Of a stretch of 54,155 nucleotides of DNA, positions 32,549 through 42,018 are shown piece by piece (the first letter of the stretch is position 1; the number at the start of each line of letters is the position of its first letter). The notes under the pieces are model-generated. The model was not told where the DNA came from. It ran no database searches and saw only the letters and a program-made list of their open reading frames with translations. This stretch comes from an uncultured Spartobacteria bacterium. Its GTDB lineage: Bacteria > Verrucomicrobiota > Verrucomicrobiia > Chthoniobacterales > JAATET01. The stretch lies in contig CALGTD010000183.1 of the NCBI GenBank assembly GCA_937901895.1, positions 1 through 54,155 on the forward strand, read 5' to 3'. Made by a program: the position numbers and the translations under genes.

Positions 32549-33190
32549 CTAATCAACCGGCTCAGCAATCCTGTCTCCCCGGGCGAGTGCCTCCAGCGAC
32601 ACATCCAGCACCGGGTAGTCCTTCCATCCTCGGAAATCGAAATGCCACCACTCGAACGGATATGGCTCGAACCCGTGCCGTTCCATGACCTCCTGCAGCA
32701 CCAGCATGTTTGCACGCTGTTCCGCGGTCATCGTCTTCGAGTCGCGATGAGCAGCCTCGGTGAAATCGTCGAACGCACTCGGCATTTCCAACTCGTTGCC
32801 CATTTTGTCCACAAGCGTCACATCGACGGCGGTGCCGCGCGTGTGGCGGCCGCGGTTCACCGCCGGATTCGAAACGTAACGCTCGTCACGGATCAGATCC
32901 CACATCTTCTGCTGCACGGAGAGGGGGCGGTATCCGTCGTAGATTTTCAATCCGAGTCCCTTTTCCGAGAGTTCCGCCTGCACGGCTGCGAGCGGCGCGA
33001 TCAGGTCGCAATGCACCCAGGCCGCGGCGACCGGATAAAGAACCTCGCCGGTGAAGTTGTAACGCGTCGCGTAGCGGATCTCGGGAAGCAGCGGCGGTTG
33101 CACTGAAGACACCGGCTCGAGCCCGTGCTCAACCGGTTCCGCGCGACAAAGCGCGACCGCGGCAAACAGACACGCAACGATCCGCCTCAT
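32549..33190 (-). CDS. D-alanyl-D-alanine dipeptidase (VanX/DdpX family)
   Basis: A 213-residue secreted zinc peptidase. The signal peptide ends near residue 17 (MRRIVACLFAAVALCRA). Zinc ligands are His116 and Asp123 in GRHTRGTAVDVTL and His183 in EWWHFDF, with catalytic Glu180; Arg88 in YDGYRP is the substrate-binding arginine of the family. It cleaves D-Ala-D-Ala from cell-wall turnover; without VanH/VanA genes nearby it is a recycling enzyme of the DdpX type rather than a vancomycin-resistance gene. Its ATG overlaps the stop of the lipoprotein gene. Confidence 0.93.
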   Translation of the reverse strand: MRRIVACLFAAVALCRAEPVEHGLEPVSSVQPPLLPEIRYATRYNFTGEVLYPVAAAWVHCDLIAPLAAVQAELSEKGLGLKIYDGYRPLSVQQKMWDLIRDERYVSNPAVNRGRHTRGTAVDVTLVDKMGNELEMPSAFDDFTEAAHRDSKTMTAEQRANMLVLQEVMERHGFEPYPFEWWHFDFRGWKDYPVLDVSLEALARGDRIAEPVD

Positions 33191-33687
33191 CGCGCCTGCG
33201 GATACCGCTTCACGAGCTCGGCGAGGATTTTTTTCGCGGTGCTCGAGCGATCCTCACGAAGGCGCACCGCGCTGTCCCTCGGGCTCCCCCAGCTCACGAT
33301 CTCGATCGTCACGAAGCGCTCGGTGTGATCGGCTGCGCGCGGCTTGAAGAGAAGGATCGCATTCCGGCCGACGACATCCTCGGTGTAGTCGTCGACCTCG
33401 TAAAGTTCGCCGGTGGCGAGCACGCGGAAGATCGTTCCCGCCGGAAAGCGCGCCCAGTCCGCGGCCGCGCTCGAAATGGACCCGGTCTGGTAGCGCGTGC
33501 CTTTGGCCGTCGTCTCACCGGCACCGGCATAGGCCGAGACGTTCACCTTTTGATAAACGTCGCGCGACGGCGGTTCCACCGGCGGAGGAGTGGTGCCGCA
33601 CGCGGCGAGAAGCAGGCAGAGAGCGGTCAATGAAACGTGGCGCACGGGGAGCTTTCCTAGAAAACCTCCGCCGTGGTGGCGAGTCAT
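33187..33687 (-). CDS. 3D-domain (RlpA/MltA-like double-psi barrel) lipoprotein
   Basis: With ATG 33687 the protein has 166 residues; the ATG overlaps the preceding stop as ATGA. A GTG at 33645 would give VRHVSLTALCLLLAACG, an ideal short lipoprotein signal with lipobox LAAC, and is a serious alternative start. The mature part has VSAYAGAGETTAKGTRYQTG, FPAGTIFRVLATGELYEVDDYTEDVVGRN and ILLFKPR, matching the order of 3D-domain proteins (threonine/glycine strand, acidic D-D turn, GRN-I strand). It probably acts on or binds peptidoglycan at the outer membrane, in keeping with the adjacent D-Ala-D-Ala dipeptidase. Confidence 0.72.
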   Translation of the reverse strand: MTRHHGGGFLGKLPVRHVSLTALCLLLAACGTTPPPVEPPSRDVYQKVNVSAYAGAGETTAKGTRYQTGSISSAAADWARFPAGTIFRVLATGELYEVDDYTEDVVGRNAILLFKPRAADHTERFVTIEIVSWGSPRDSAVRLREDRSSTAKKILAELVKRYPQAR

Positions 33688-34985
33688 TTTGCGGGGTCGG
33701 CGACCACGGCCGTCGGCGCTAGAATGGCATCCGACATTCCGTGGAGGAGCTTCTTGTCCTGCGGACAAATCGTCGCCAGAGCCCCGGCGCACCTCACCTT
33801 TCCCTCTCCCGGGAAATAATACGGGCAGAGTCGCACGCGGCCCTTCATCGAAACCACGGTGTCTCCATCGAGCCACGGATGCTCGATGACACGCGCCTTG
33901 TGAAATTCCTGCAGGACATACGGCTGCCGCGGCCAGGCGTCGAGGGCCTCCTCGAGGGCGGTCTTCCATTCGCCATGCGGCACATCCTGCGCAACGACAA
34001 CGCCACGCGATCCCCACGCCCGCTCGCTGAATCCGCTGACCTTCAAAATCAGTTCCCGGCGCTTCTGGCTGAACGCCGCGACCTCGTCCCAGCTCTGCAC
34101 CTCGAGCCGCGGCAGCACCGCATGGGGCGGCAGCGGCTCGGGATTCACGAGCCACGAATACGGGATCACCTTGCGCAGAGCCGCAAGCGACTTCTCGCCC
34201 AATTCCCGGCGCCAGTAACCCTCGAGAGGACGCAGCCAAAAGAGCGCAAACCACAGCTTCTCCTCGAGCTGCGGCTTGAACGGCGGCGTCACGCGAATTC
34301 CGCCCGAACGGGCCTTTTCCATCAACTGCTCCGAGCACCGCACGTTCGCGAGATCGAAGAGTTCGAAAAACCGGTAAACCGTCTGCTGCCAGTCCTCGCG
34401 CGGAGCGTCGTCGAGCACCCGCACGGATCCGCCGAGTTGCCGCGCCAGCCATTCCATTTCCGGCCGGTAGGTCGCCGCTTCCTCGGAAACCACGATGTCT
34501 CCGCCGCGCACGACCGACGCAAACCCCTCGATCATGCCGTCGCCCCCGCCGAGAACGTCCTCACCCATCGCCGCGTATTCCCGGCCGAGCCAGCCCGTCA
34601 GTCCGATCCCACCCGGCACGCTGTCGATCTCCGCGATTGTGTAGCCCTCGTCGGTCAGCACGAGATCGGGCCGGATCACCGCCGGAATTTCGTCACGAAA
34701 CGCACGCTCCCGCGAAATCTCCACGAGGTGCGCGGGCTTTCCGCGATCGAGCAGTTCGGCAATCCATCCGGGCTGCCGCCCCTCGTGGCTCAGGCGGTAA
34801 AGCTGGTTCGCTGCGCGGAGAAACTGGAGCAGCCTGTAGCCGAGCTGGTCGAGCTCTTTGGCAAACGCGGAGGTAACCGCAAACGCCCGCGGGGAAATTC
34901 GCCAGCCCTTCTCGTGAAACAATCCGCCCTCGGGCAGTGCATCCCGCACCTGCCGCGCGCGCGCGATCTCGTCGTCGATTCCCAT
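33684..34985 (-). CDS. Conserved unknown, ATP-grasp-like
   Basis: A 433-residue cytosolic protein with no signal peptide or membrane helix. The layout recalls ATP-grasp enzymes: IRPDLVLTDEGYTIAEIDSVPGGIG in the pre-ATP-grasp part, LILKVSGFSERAWGSRGVVVAQDV like the ATP-binding beta-hairpin, and YVLQEFHKARVIEHPWLDGD followed by VRLCPYYF near the metal end. I cannot assign a reaction; this is an inference from motif order. The start at 34985 is chosen 5 nt after the ruvA stop. It overlaps the lipoprotein gene by four bases. The context, with wall-acting enzymes downstream, might suggest a peptide or amine ligation in the envelope. Confidence 0.55.
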   Translation of the reverse strand: MGIDDEIARARQVRDALPEGGLFHEKGWRISPRAFAVTSAFAKELDQLGYRLLQFLRAANQLYRLSHEGRQPGWIAELLDRGKPAHLVEISRERAFRDEIPAVIRPDLVLTDEGYTIAEIDSVPGGIGLTGWLGREYAAMGEDVLGGGDGMIEGFASVVRGGDIVVSEEAATYRPEMEWLARQLGGSVRVLDDAPREDWQQTVYRFFELFDLANVRCSEQLMEKARSGGIRVTPPFKPQLEEKLWFALFWLRPLEGYWRRELGEKSLAALRKVIPYSWLVNPEPLPPHAVLPRLEVQSWDEVAAFSQKRRELILKVSGFSERAWGSRGVVVAQDVPHGEWKTALEEALDAWPRQPYVLQEFHKARVIEHPWLDGDTVVSMKGRVRLCPYYFPGEGKVRCAGALATICPQDKKLLHGMSDAILAPTAVVADPAK

Positions 34986-34990
34986 CGTCC

Positions 34991-35602
34991 TCACATCAGC
35001 AGTTTCAGCGCGTGGCGCACGAGTGTTTCGGAGCTGCGGTCCTCCGTGGAGGCGAGACCGTCGAGCACGCGCTTGATGGCCTTGTGCGCCTCGACCTGTT
35101 TGTAGCCAAGGGAAATCAGAGCCAGCACCGCGTCGTGAACGGCGGCCTCCTCGGGCGTCGGGGCATTGCGCGCACTGGACGCCTCCCATTCCGCAGCCAC
35201 ACCGAGTTTGTCCTTGAGTTCGAGGACCACGCGCTCGGCCGTTTTCTTCCCCACCCCGCTGATCTTCGAAATCGCCGCGACATCCCCAGCCACGACGGAG
35301 GCCTTGAACATTTCGATGCTCATGCCGCTGAGGATCGCGAGCGCAAGCTTCGGACCGACGCCGGTCACATGATGAACGAGCAGCCGGTAGAGGTCGCGTT
35401 CGCCACGCGTCCAGAACCCGATGAGCAGGTGCTCGTCCTCGCGCACGACGAGCTGCGTGAGGATCTTTACACGGGAACCGGGAGGCGGCAGCCGTTCAAA
35501 ACTCGAGAGCGGAATCAAAACCTGGTAGCCGACGCCGCCAACATTGACGACAATCTGATTCGGCAGGGCTTCCTCCAGCGAGCCTTCCAGGAACGTAATC
35601 AT
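34991..35602 (-). CDS. ruvA: Holliday junction branch migration complex subunit RuvA
   Basis: A 203-residue RuvA. Domain I is an OB fold (MITFLEGSLEEALPNQIVVNVGGVGYQV), domain II carries two helix-hairpin-helix motifs (LLVHHVTGVGPKLALAIL and AISKISGVGKKTAERVVLEL), and domain III is the C-terminal RuvB-binding three-helix bundle (AVHDAVLALISLGYKQVEAHKAI). It binds four-way junctions and positions the RuvB motor; ruvB and ruvC are not in the window. The ATG at 35602 is the family start. It overlaps the start codon of the divergent secreted-protein gene within a CATG palindrome. Confidence 0.96.
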   Translation of the reverse strand: MITFLEGSLEEALPNQIVVNVGGVGYQVLIPLSSFERLPPPGSRVKILTQLVVREDEHLLIGFWTRGERDLYRLLVHHVTGVGPKLALAILSGMSIEMFKASVVAGDVAAISKISGVGKKTAERVVLELKDKLGVAAEWEASSARNAPTPEEAAVHDAVLALISLGYKQVEAHKAIKRVLDGLASTEDRSSETLVRHALKLLM

Positions 35603-36236
35603 GCAACCGCACACGACTAGCAGACGCCCGCGAAAACACAAACCCGCCCGCGCCGCCCTCGCGGCCGCCCTTTCGATTCTCGCCGCCGGATGGGTGCATG
35701 CGCAGGAGACGCGCTGGTTCCTGCTTCCGGAGCCCGCCTTTATGCGGCCCGCGTTTCAGTTTCCGATCGAAGGGACCAGACAGACCGTCCTCACCCCGGC
35801 ATTGATCAAAGGCGATCAGGCCACCGTCCTGACCCGCGATACGTTCGAGCGCCTTGGATTGAACCTGGACTCGATCCGGCGTGTCTCGCGTGCGTCGGCG
35901 TCCGCAGCACTGGCAGAACTCGAGCCGCAGTTTGTCCGCGACGAAAAGGGTGTGGTCGCGTTCGCGATTCTCCAGTCGCTGCGCCCCATCGCGGCCGCCG
36001 CGGTGCTCGCGCCGGACTTCACCGACAAGTTCAAGGACACGCTGGGGCCCGACCTGCTTGTGGCCATTCCCAACCGCTACCGCGTCTATGTCTACCCGGC
36101 CCTCGCGAGCCGGTTCGAGCGCACCGCGGACCACGTGCTTGCAGACTACAAGGTCTCCGCGTATCCGGTGAGCAAGGAGGTCTTCCGGGTCACCCCGGAG
36201 GGCCTGCAGGCTGTTGGAACGTTTGACGACCGCTGA
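35601..36236 (+). CDS. Secreted protein of unknown function
   Basis: A 211-residue protein with a strong signal peptide: a very basic n-region (RRPRKHKPAR), hydrophobic ALAAALSILAAGWV, then cleavage near HAQE. The mature domain of about 170 residues starts RWFLLPEPAFMRPAFQFPIEGTR and has alternating strands and helices; I do not recognise the family. There is no in-frame start further downstream that keeps the signal peptide, so the start overlaps the ruvA start codon. It is followed 44 nt later by panE. Confidence 0.7.
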   Translation: MQPHTTSRRPRKHKPARAALAAALSILAAGWVHAQETRWFLLPEPAFMRPAFQFPIEGTRQTVLTPALIKGDQATVLTRDTFERLGLNLDSIRRVSRASASAALAELEPQFVRDEKGVVAFAILQSLRPIAAAAVLAPDFTDKFKDTLGPDLLVAIPNRYRVYVYPALASRFERTADHVLADYKVSAYPVSKEVFRVTPEGLQAVGTFDDR

Positions 36237-36280
36237 CGTCGCTCTTGCCTCCCGCGTTTTCCGCACCGAATCTGCCTGCG

Positions 36281-37204
36281 ATGAAAATCGCCATCGTCGG
36301 CTCCGGATCGATCGGACTTTTCTACGGGGCAAAACTCGCCACCAGCGGGCAGGACGTTCATTTCCTGCTGCGCTCCGGACTCGACGAAGCGCGGCGCGAC
36401 GGAATCCGCGTTTTCAGCGCGGAGGGCGATCTGCACCTCGATCCCGTGAACGCCCACCACTCCACCGCCACAATCGGTGCGTGCGATGTGGTGATCATTG
36501 CGTTGAAAACCACGCAGAACGCCGCGCTGTCATCCCTCATCCCACCGCTGCTCGGCCCGGACACCCTTCTGCTCACCTTGCAGAACGGCCTTGGCAGCGA
36601 CGAGCAGCTCGCTGCGGCGTTCGGCGCGCAACGCGTGCTTGGCGCCCTTTGCTTCGTCTGCCTCACCCGCCGCACTCCCGCGCAGGTGAACTATCTCGGG
36701 CACGGAACCATCTCGATCGGAGAATTTGAACGTCGCCCGGCGCCCCGCACGCATGCGATCGCGGATGCCTTTCGCAACGCCGGGATCGAGACGCACGTCG
36801 TCGAGGACCTCGCTTCCGAACGCTGGAAGAAGCTGGTGTGGAACATTCCGTTCAACGGCCTTTCGGTGGCGGAGGGCGGCGTGCCCGTGGACCGGCTGCT
36901 CGCGGACCCGCGAACACAGGACGAAGTCCGCGCGCTGATGGAGGAAACCGTCGCGATCGCCACGGCACTTGGCCATGCCATCGATCCCGGACTGGTCGAG
37001 TTTCATCTCGAACGCACCTATCGAATGGGCGCCTATCAACCTTCGACAATGGTGGACTACCTTGCCGGAAGGGAGCTCGAGATCGATGCCATCTGGGGAG
37101 AACCGCTGCGCCGGGCCCGTGCCGCAGGCGTTCCCGCGCCGCACCTCGAAAGGCTCCACAAACGCCTGCTGGATCGCGCAAGCCGCCCCTCCACCGGCAC
37201 CTGA
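36281..37204 (+). CDS. panE: 2-dehydropantoate 2-reductase family protein
   Basis: A 307-residue ketopantoate-reductase fold. The Rossmann motif GSGSIGLFYGAKL follows MKIAIV directly, which supports ATG 36281. The remaining conserved blocks are LTLQNGLGSDEQL, the catalytic lysine segment ERWKKLVWNIPFNGLS and the C-terminal substrate loop with YQPSTMVDYLAGRELEID. It reduces ketopantoate with NADPH on the way to pantothenate and CoA. Some paralogues act on other 2-keto acids, so the family call is safer than the exact substrate. It is not linked to panB or panC here. Confidence 0.88.
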   Translation: MKIAIVGSGSIGLFYGAKLATSGQDVHFLLRSGLDEARRDGIRVFSAEGDLHLDPVNAHHSTATIGACDVVIIALKTTQNAALSSLIPPLLGPDTLLLTLQNGLGSDEQLAAAFGAQRVLGALCFVCLTRRTPAQVNYLGHGTISIGEFERRPAPRTHAIADAFRNAGIETHVVEDLASERWKKLVWNIPFNGLSVAEGGVPVDRLLADPRTQDEVRALMEETVAIATALGHAIDPGLVEFHLERTYRMGAYQPSTMVDYLAGRELEIDAIWGEPLRRARAAGVPAPHLERLHKRLLDRASRPSTGT

Positions 37205-37387
37205 AATTCCGGTCAATTTCTCGACCGAAAATTTCCACCGCAATCAACTTTCCATCTGATCCTGCATTTTGCCGGATTTCCCCTCCCGCTGCGACAGGTT
37301 GACACGCGCCATCTCTGATTCAAATAGTTCTGTCGTCCCCTGAAAACGACGTTCCCCATCGCAAAGCAGCTCGCCCTCCCGCGCCGC

Positions 37388-40300
37388 ATGTATGCGGCGT
37401 TTCTCATCGCCATTACCTCGGTCGCGTTCCCCGGAAATGCGGGCGTTGTCGCATGGTTCAAAGCCGACGGCATCTCCGGAGTCGCCGACGGCGCTCCCGT
37501 CACCGTCTGGCCGGATGTCAGCGGGCGTGGCGGACACGCCCAGACCAGCACACCGCCGACACTGGCCGCGAATGCGATCAACGGTCGCGCGGCAGTGCGG
37601 TTCGACGGCGCCCAGAGCCAATACCTGTCCTTCCCGCGCCCCGTGCAGGACGATTTCACGATGTTCGTCGTATTTCGCAGCACCCAGGGCAGTGGCGGTA
37701 GCGGCGCTTTTTACGACGCTGCTGGCATCGTAAACGGCGAGGTCGGAGGCGTCACCAACGACTTCGGCACGGCCTTCAGCGAAAGCGGACGCGTGGTCGT
37801 AGGCACCGGCAACCCGGACACCTCCGTGCGCTCGGTGTCGGGACTCAATGACGGCCAGCCGCATGTCTTCGCGTTTCGCCGCGTGCGGGAATCCGGCACG
37901 ATCGGTGTGTATGTGGACGACCTGCAGGGTGTCACCAACAGCGACGCCGGCAAGCAGGCGCTCACAGCCCCGTCAAAGCTGGTCATCGGCGCGCAGCAGA
38001 CCCTCATCAACTTCTTCACCGGCGACATCGCGGAAATCATCATTTACGACGAGGCCCTGTCCGGTTCACAGCGTCAGTCAATCAGGAGCGCCCTCTATGG
38101 CAAATACGGGCTGGCCGGCGGAGCAGCGCCCTCCACTCCGACCGGGGTGACAACCTCGCAGTCGCTCGTGCAATGGGAGGAAACCGTCGGCGCAGCGAGT
38201 TACGAAGTCTCCCGCGCGACCTCGCCCGATGGTCCTTTTGAGGTTGTCGCGTCCGGCTTGAAAACGTCCAGCTGGGTCGATCCGGAGGTCGTCGCCGGCG
38301 GCACGTTCTACTACACCGTGAAGGCGACAAACGCCGTCGGCACCAGCCCGGCCTCCGAACCCGCCAAGGCCGTGATTCCGGTGCTGCCTGCCAACGGTCG
38401 CGTCATCATCAACGAGATTCACTACAATGGCCTCAACAACGCGGTTCGCAGCGATTTCATCGAACTCTACAACTACAAGTCCACCCCGACCGACCTGAGC
38501 GGCTGGAGGATTTCCAGTGCGATCGATTACACGTTCCCGCCCGGCACCGTGATTCCTCCCGGCGGCTACCTCGTCGTGGCGGAGGATCCTGCAAAGGTGC
38601 AGGCGCTCTGGGGCGTGGAGGCGCTCGGACCGTTCACCAGCGGCTCGCTCAGCTCCGACGGGGAAACCATCCGTCTGCGCGACACCACGAATGCCATTGT
38701 CAGTGAAGTAACCTATTCCTCGGGATTCCCGTGGCCGTGCGCGGCAAACGGGGAGGGAGCCTCCGCGGAACTCATCAATCCCACGCTGAATCCGACGCTC
38801 GGCAGTTCGTGGCGGGCGTCGACGTTCCCGGCGAGTTCCTCGGTCACCGAGAAGGCGTCTCCGGGATTCCAGAACCACCAATACGTGGAGAATCCACCGC
38901 CGAACGTGGAGACCGTCATCCACTCTCCGCGGCAGCCCACTTCCAGCGATCCAATCACCATCACCGCACGGATCACCGATACCGACGGCGTCGCCAGCGT
39001 CCAGCTGCACTACCAGATCCTGACCGCCGGGAACTACATCCCCGCGTATCTCCCGAATCCCACGATCAATGGCCAGATCGCCGAGACGCCGCTCCAGCCG
39101 AACCCCGCCTTCGAAGATCCCGCAAACTGGACGACGGTGGTGATGAACGACGCGGGCGTGGACGGGGATGTCGCGGCCGGCGACGGCTTCTTCACGGGGA
39201 AAATTCCGGCTCAGCCCAATCGCACGCTCGTGCGCTACCGCATCACCGCCACGGATTCGTCGGGTCAGTCGGTGCACGCGCCAATGCTCGATGACGAGTC
39301 GAAGAACTTCGCCTGCTTCGTCTACAACGGCGTGCCGGACTACCAGGGCATCCCCGCCTCCACGCTCGAGACACTCCCCGTCTATCACTTCATCACCCGC
39401 AAGCAGGACTACGACCACTGCGTCGCCTACACGTCGAACTACCGCATCAACAGTGGAGCATCGGGCTGGTCCTGGAAAAACTGGGAGGCCGCAATCGTGT
39501 TCGAGGGAACGGTCTACGACCACATTCGCTACCGCCTCCACGGCGGAAATGGCCGCTATTCACCATCGGGCGCTTCGCAGAATTTTTCGATCAAGCGCGC
39601 GTTCCGGTTCTTCTTCAACCCCGGGTATGACTTCCAGAATCGCGACAACGACGGGAATCTCTACCCGACCAAGTGGAACAGTCTCACCACCGAGAACCTC
39701 TGGGAAAACCGCGGAACCCTCACGTATTCCCTCAACGAGGTCGTGAATTTCCATCTGTGGAATGTCATTGGCGTGCCCGCTCCCAAGGCAAACTGGGGCC
39801 ACTTCCGCACGATCATGCAGGCGGAGGAACAGCCCGACGCGTGGCATGGCGATTTCTGGGGATTGATGCTTCTCCACGAGGACTACGACCGCCGCTTTCT
39901 CGACTCCCACAACCTCGAAAAGGGCAACCTCTACAAGCTCACGCGCGACGCCACCGACGGGCCGTCCCAGCAGCGCTACCAGGCCCCGCTCGCGGTCACG
40001 AACGGGTCCGATCACGCGAACATTCGAAACAATCTCCGCGGTTCCAGCACTGCCGAGTTCATCAACTCCCACGTAAATCTCGAACGCTGGAGCTATTACC
40101 ACGCGCTCTGTCAGGCCGTGCGGCATTACGACTACTGGCCCAGCGGCGACAACAACGCCGCCTACTATTTCGAGCCCGTCTACACCCCGCAAAACAACTA
40201 CCGCGGCAAGCTGTGGGTGCTGCCGAACGACGTCGACGCCACGTGGGGACCCACGTGGAACAACGGCCACGACATCGTCTACAACTCCCTCTTCGACGCC

Positions 40301-41941
40301 AGCGGATCGCCCGGAGGAGACCCGTTCACCACCCCGTCCCTCTGGCCGGTCTATTTTAATGCGGTCCGCGAGGTTCGCGACCTTCTCTGGCAGCCGGACC
40401 AAATCAATCCGCTGATCGATGAGTTTGCCGCGGTGATCGCACCGTTCGTCGAGGCCGACGGCATCCGCTGGAAAGGCGCGCCTGCCGATGCGGGCAACTA
40501 CAACAGCCTTACGGGCAGTCCCGGCTACACCTCGCTCGCAGCACTCGTGGCCGACATGAAGAAGTTCGCATGGCAGGGCGGCAACTGGCCCGGTGGTGCC
40601 ATCCAGGCCGGGGGCACCGCCTCGTTCCTAGACACCCTCCAGCTCGGAGTTTCGAACAGTGAAGGTTCCACGAAGCCGCTCACTCCCACCCTGACCTACG
40701 TCGGTTCGGCGAATCACCCGGTGAACGATCTCAAGTTCCAGGCCAGCGCATTCTCCGATCCCCAGGGGGCAAACACGTTCGCCGCCGTGCAGTGGCGCAT
40801 CGCCGAAGTCACCGATCCGAGTGCGCCGGCATACAACCCTGCGGACAAGCACAAGCTGGAGTGGATCTCCAGTTACGATTCCGGTCCGCTCCCGACGGTC
40901 GCCGCGCCGTTCAAATTCCCGGCATCGGCGTGCAAGCCGGGTCACGCTTATCGCGCCCGCGTCCGCTATCAGGACAACACCGGCCGCTGGAGCAACTGGT
41001 CGGCACCCGTGCAGTTCATCGCGGGAGCTGCGATTCCCGAAGGACTCACCACGGACCTTGTGATCACGGAATTCCTTTATGCGCCGCTGAATCCGACGCC
41101 CGCAGAGACAGCGGCGGGATTCTCCATCGCGCAGAATTTCGAATACATCGAACTTACGAACGTCGGCAACGAGACGCTCAACCTGTCGGGCGTGCGCTTC
41201 TCGAAGGGCATCGAATTCGTCTTCCCTGACGGCACGCAACTCGCCCCCAACGAACGGCTCATCGTCGCGTCGAATCCGGCCGGCTTCACCTTCCGCTTCG
41301 GCGGGGGCAAGACCGTCCTCGGCCCGTGGGATGGCAATCTCAACAACAGCGGCGAGCAGATCCTCCTCGAGACGAGCAACGGCATGCCGATCGTCGATTT
41401 CACTTACTCCGACGACCCGCCCTGGCCGCGCGAAGCCGATACAGATGGCTACAGCCTCGTTCTCATCAAGCCGCACACCCGACCCGATCCGAATCTTGCG
41501 TCCAACTGGCGCACCGGCGCGACGCCCGGTGGCTCCCCCGGCGAACCCGACGACGTAAACTTCGAGAATTGGGCGGAGATCCACTCGATCGTCACCGGGC
41601 CGGATGGCGACGACGACAACGACGGCATTCCGAACCGCCTTGAATACGCATTCCACACCGATCCGAAATCGCCGAACGCCTACAATCCGCCGGTGATTTC
41701 CGCACTCAACGTGGGAGGTCAGACCGCCGACTATCTCACGATCACCTTCGACCGCCTCGTGAACGCGCAGGACATCACCTATCGCGTCGAGACCTCCACC
41801 ACGCTCTCCGACTGGCAGGCCACGCCGGTGCTCGTGGAGTCGGTCAACAATCGCGACGGCTCGGTGACCGAGACATGGCGGACTCCGCAACCGGTCAACG
41901 CAAGCGACCGCAGCTTCCTCCGCGCGCGGGTGCTGCCGTAG
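37388..41941 (+). CDS. Giant secreted CotH / lamin-tail-domain surface protein
   Basis: A 1517-residue exported protein. A short hydrophobic N-terminus (YAAFLIAITSVAF) acts as signal; its n-region is weak and a CTG start about 16 codons upstream would add basic residues. Domains in order: a laminin-G/concanavalin-like domain (about 20-240, VVAWFKADGI to AEIIIYDEAL), a fibronectin III domain (250-335), a lamin-tail domain (about 339-478, VIINEIHYNG), a CotH kinase-like domain (about 648-1030, with YRLHGGNGRYSPSG and GKLWVLPNDVDATWG), a further beta region, a second lamin-tail domain (about 1224-1376, LVITEFLYAP), a calcium-type DGDDDNDGIPN linker and a C-terminal beta module. It is probably a surface or extracellular protein; its kinase-like activity is untested. 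The upstream 183 nt contain TTGACA at 37299 without a good -10. Confidence 0.82.
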   Translation: MYAAFLIAITSVAFPGNAGVVAWFKADGISGVADGAPVTVWPDVSGRGGHAQTSTPPTLAANAINGRAAVRFDGAQSQYLSFPRPVQDDFTMFVVFRSTQGSGGSGAFYDAAGIVNGEVGGVTNDFGTAFSESGRVVVGTGNPDTSVRSVSGLNDGQPHVFAFRRVRESGTIGVYVDDLQGVTNSDAGKQALTAPSKLVIGAQQTLINFFTGDIAEIIIYDEALSGSQRQSIRSALYGKYGLAGGAAPSTPTGVTTSQSLVQWEETVGAASYEVSRATSPDGPFEVVASGLKTSSWVDPEVVAGGTFYYTVKATNAVGTSPASEPAKAVIPVLPANGRVIINEIHYNGLNNAVRSDFIELYNYKSTPTDLSGWRISSAIDYTFPPGTVIPPGGYLVVAEDPAKVQALWGVEALGPFTSGSLSSDGETIRLRDTTNAIVSEVTYSSGFPWPCAANGEGASAELINPTLNPTLGSSWRASTFPASSSVTEKASPGFQNHQYVENPPPNVETVIHSPRQPTSSDPITITARITDTDGVASVQLHYQILTAGNYIPAYLPNPTINGQIAETPLQPNPAFEDPANWTTVVMNDAGVDGDVAAGDGFFTGKIPAQPNRTLVRYRITATDSSGQSVHAPMLDDESKNFACFVYNGVPDYQGIPASTLETLPVYHFITRKQDYDHCVAYTSNYRINSGASGWSWKNWEAAIVFEGTVYDHIRYRLHGGNGRYSPSGASQNFSIKRAFRFFFNPGYDFQNRDNDGNLYPTKWNSLTTENLWENRGTLTYSLNEVVNFHLWNVIGVPAPKANWGHFRTIMQAEEQPDAWHGDFWGLMLLHEDYDRRFLDSHNLEKGNLYKLTRDATDGPSQQRYQAPLAVTNGSDHANIRNNLRGSSTAEFINSHVNLERWSYYHALCQAVRHYDYWPSGDNNAAYYFEPVYTPQNNYRGKLWVLPNDVDATWGPTWNNGHDIVYNSLFDASGSPGGDPFTTPSLWPVYFNAVREVRDLLWQPDQINPLIDEFAAVIAPFVEADGIRWKGAPADAGNYNSLTGSPGYTSLAALVADMKKFAWQGGNWPGGAIQAGGTASFLDTLQLGVSNSEGSTKPLTPTLTYVGSANHPVNDLKFQASAFSDPQGANTFAAVQWRIAEVTDPSAPAYNPADKHKLEWISSYDSGPLPTVAAPFKFPASACKPGHAYRARVRYQDNTGRWSNWSAPVQFIAGAAIPEGLTTDLVITEFLYAPLNPTPAETAAGFSIAQNFEYIELTNVGNETLNLSGVRFSKGIEFVFPDGTQLAPNERLIVASNPAGFTFRFGGGKTVLGPWDGNLNNSGEQILLETSNGMPIVDFTYSDDPPWPREADTDGYSLVLIKPHTRPDPNLASNWRTGATPGGSPGEPDDVNFENWAEIHSIVTGPDGDDDNDGIPNRLEYAFHTDPKSPNAYNPPVISALNVGGQTADYLTITFDRLVNAQDITYRVETSTTLSDWQATPVLVESVNNRDGSVTETWRTPQPVNASDRSFLRARVLP

Positions 41942-42018
41942 CAACCCTCGACGGCACAGCGGTTTCTATGACGTGATTGCGCTCCCCGGCCGGACGCGTT
42001 TCCTGCTACGATTCGGAA

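Noticed and set aside
37299..37330. Sigma-70 promoter for the CotH gene
   Set aside because: TTGACA is present, but the hexamer 17 nt downstream (AAATAG) matches the -10 consensus in only two positions.
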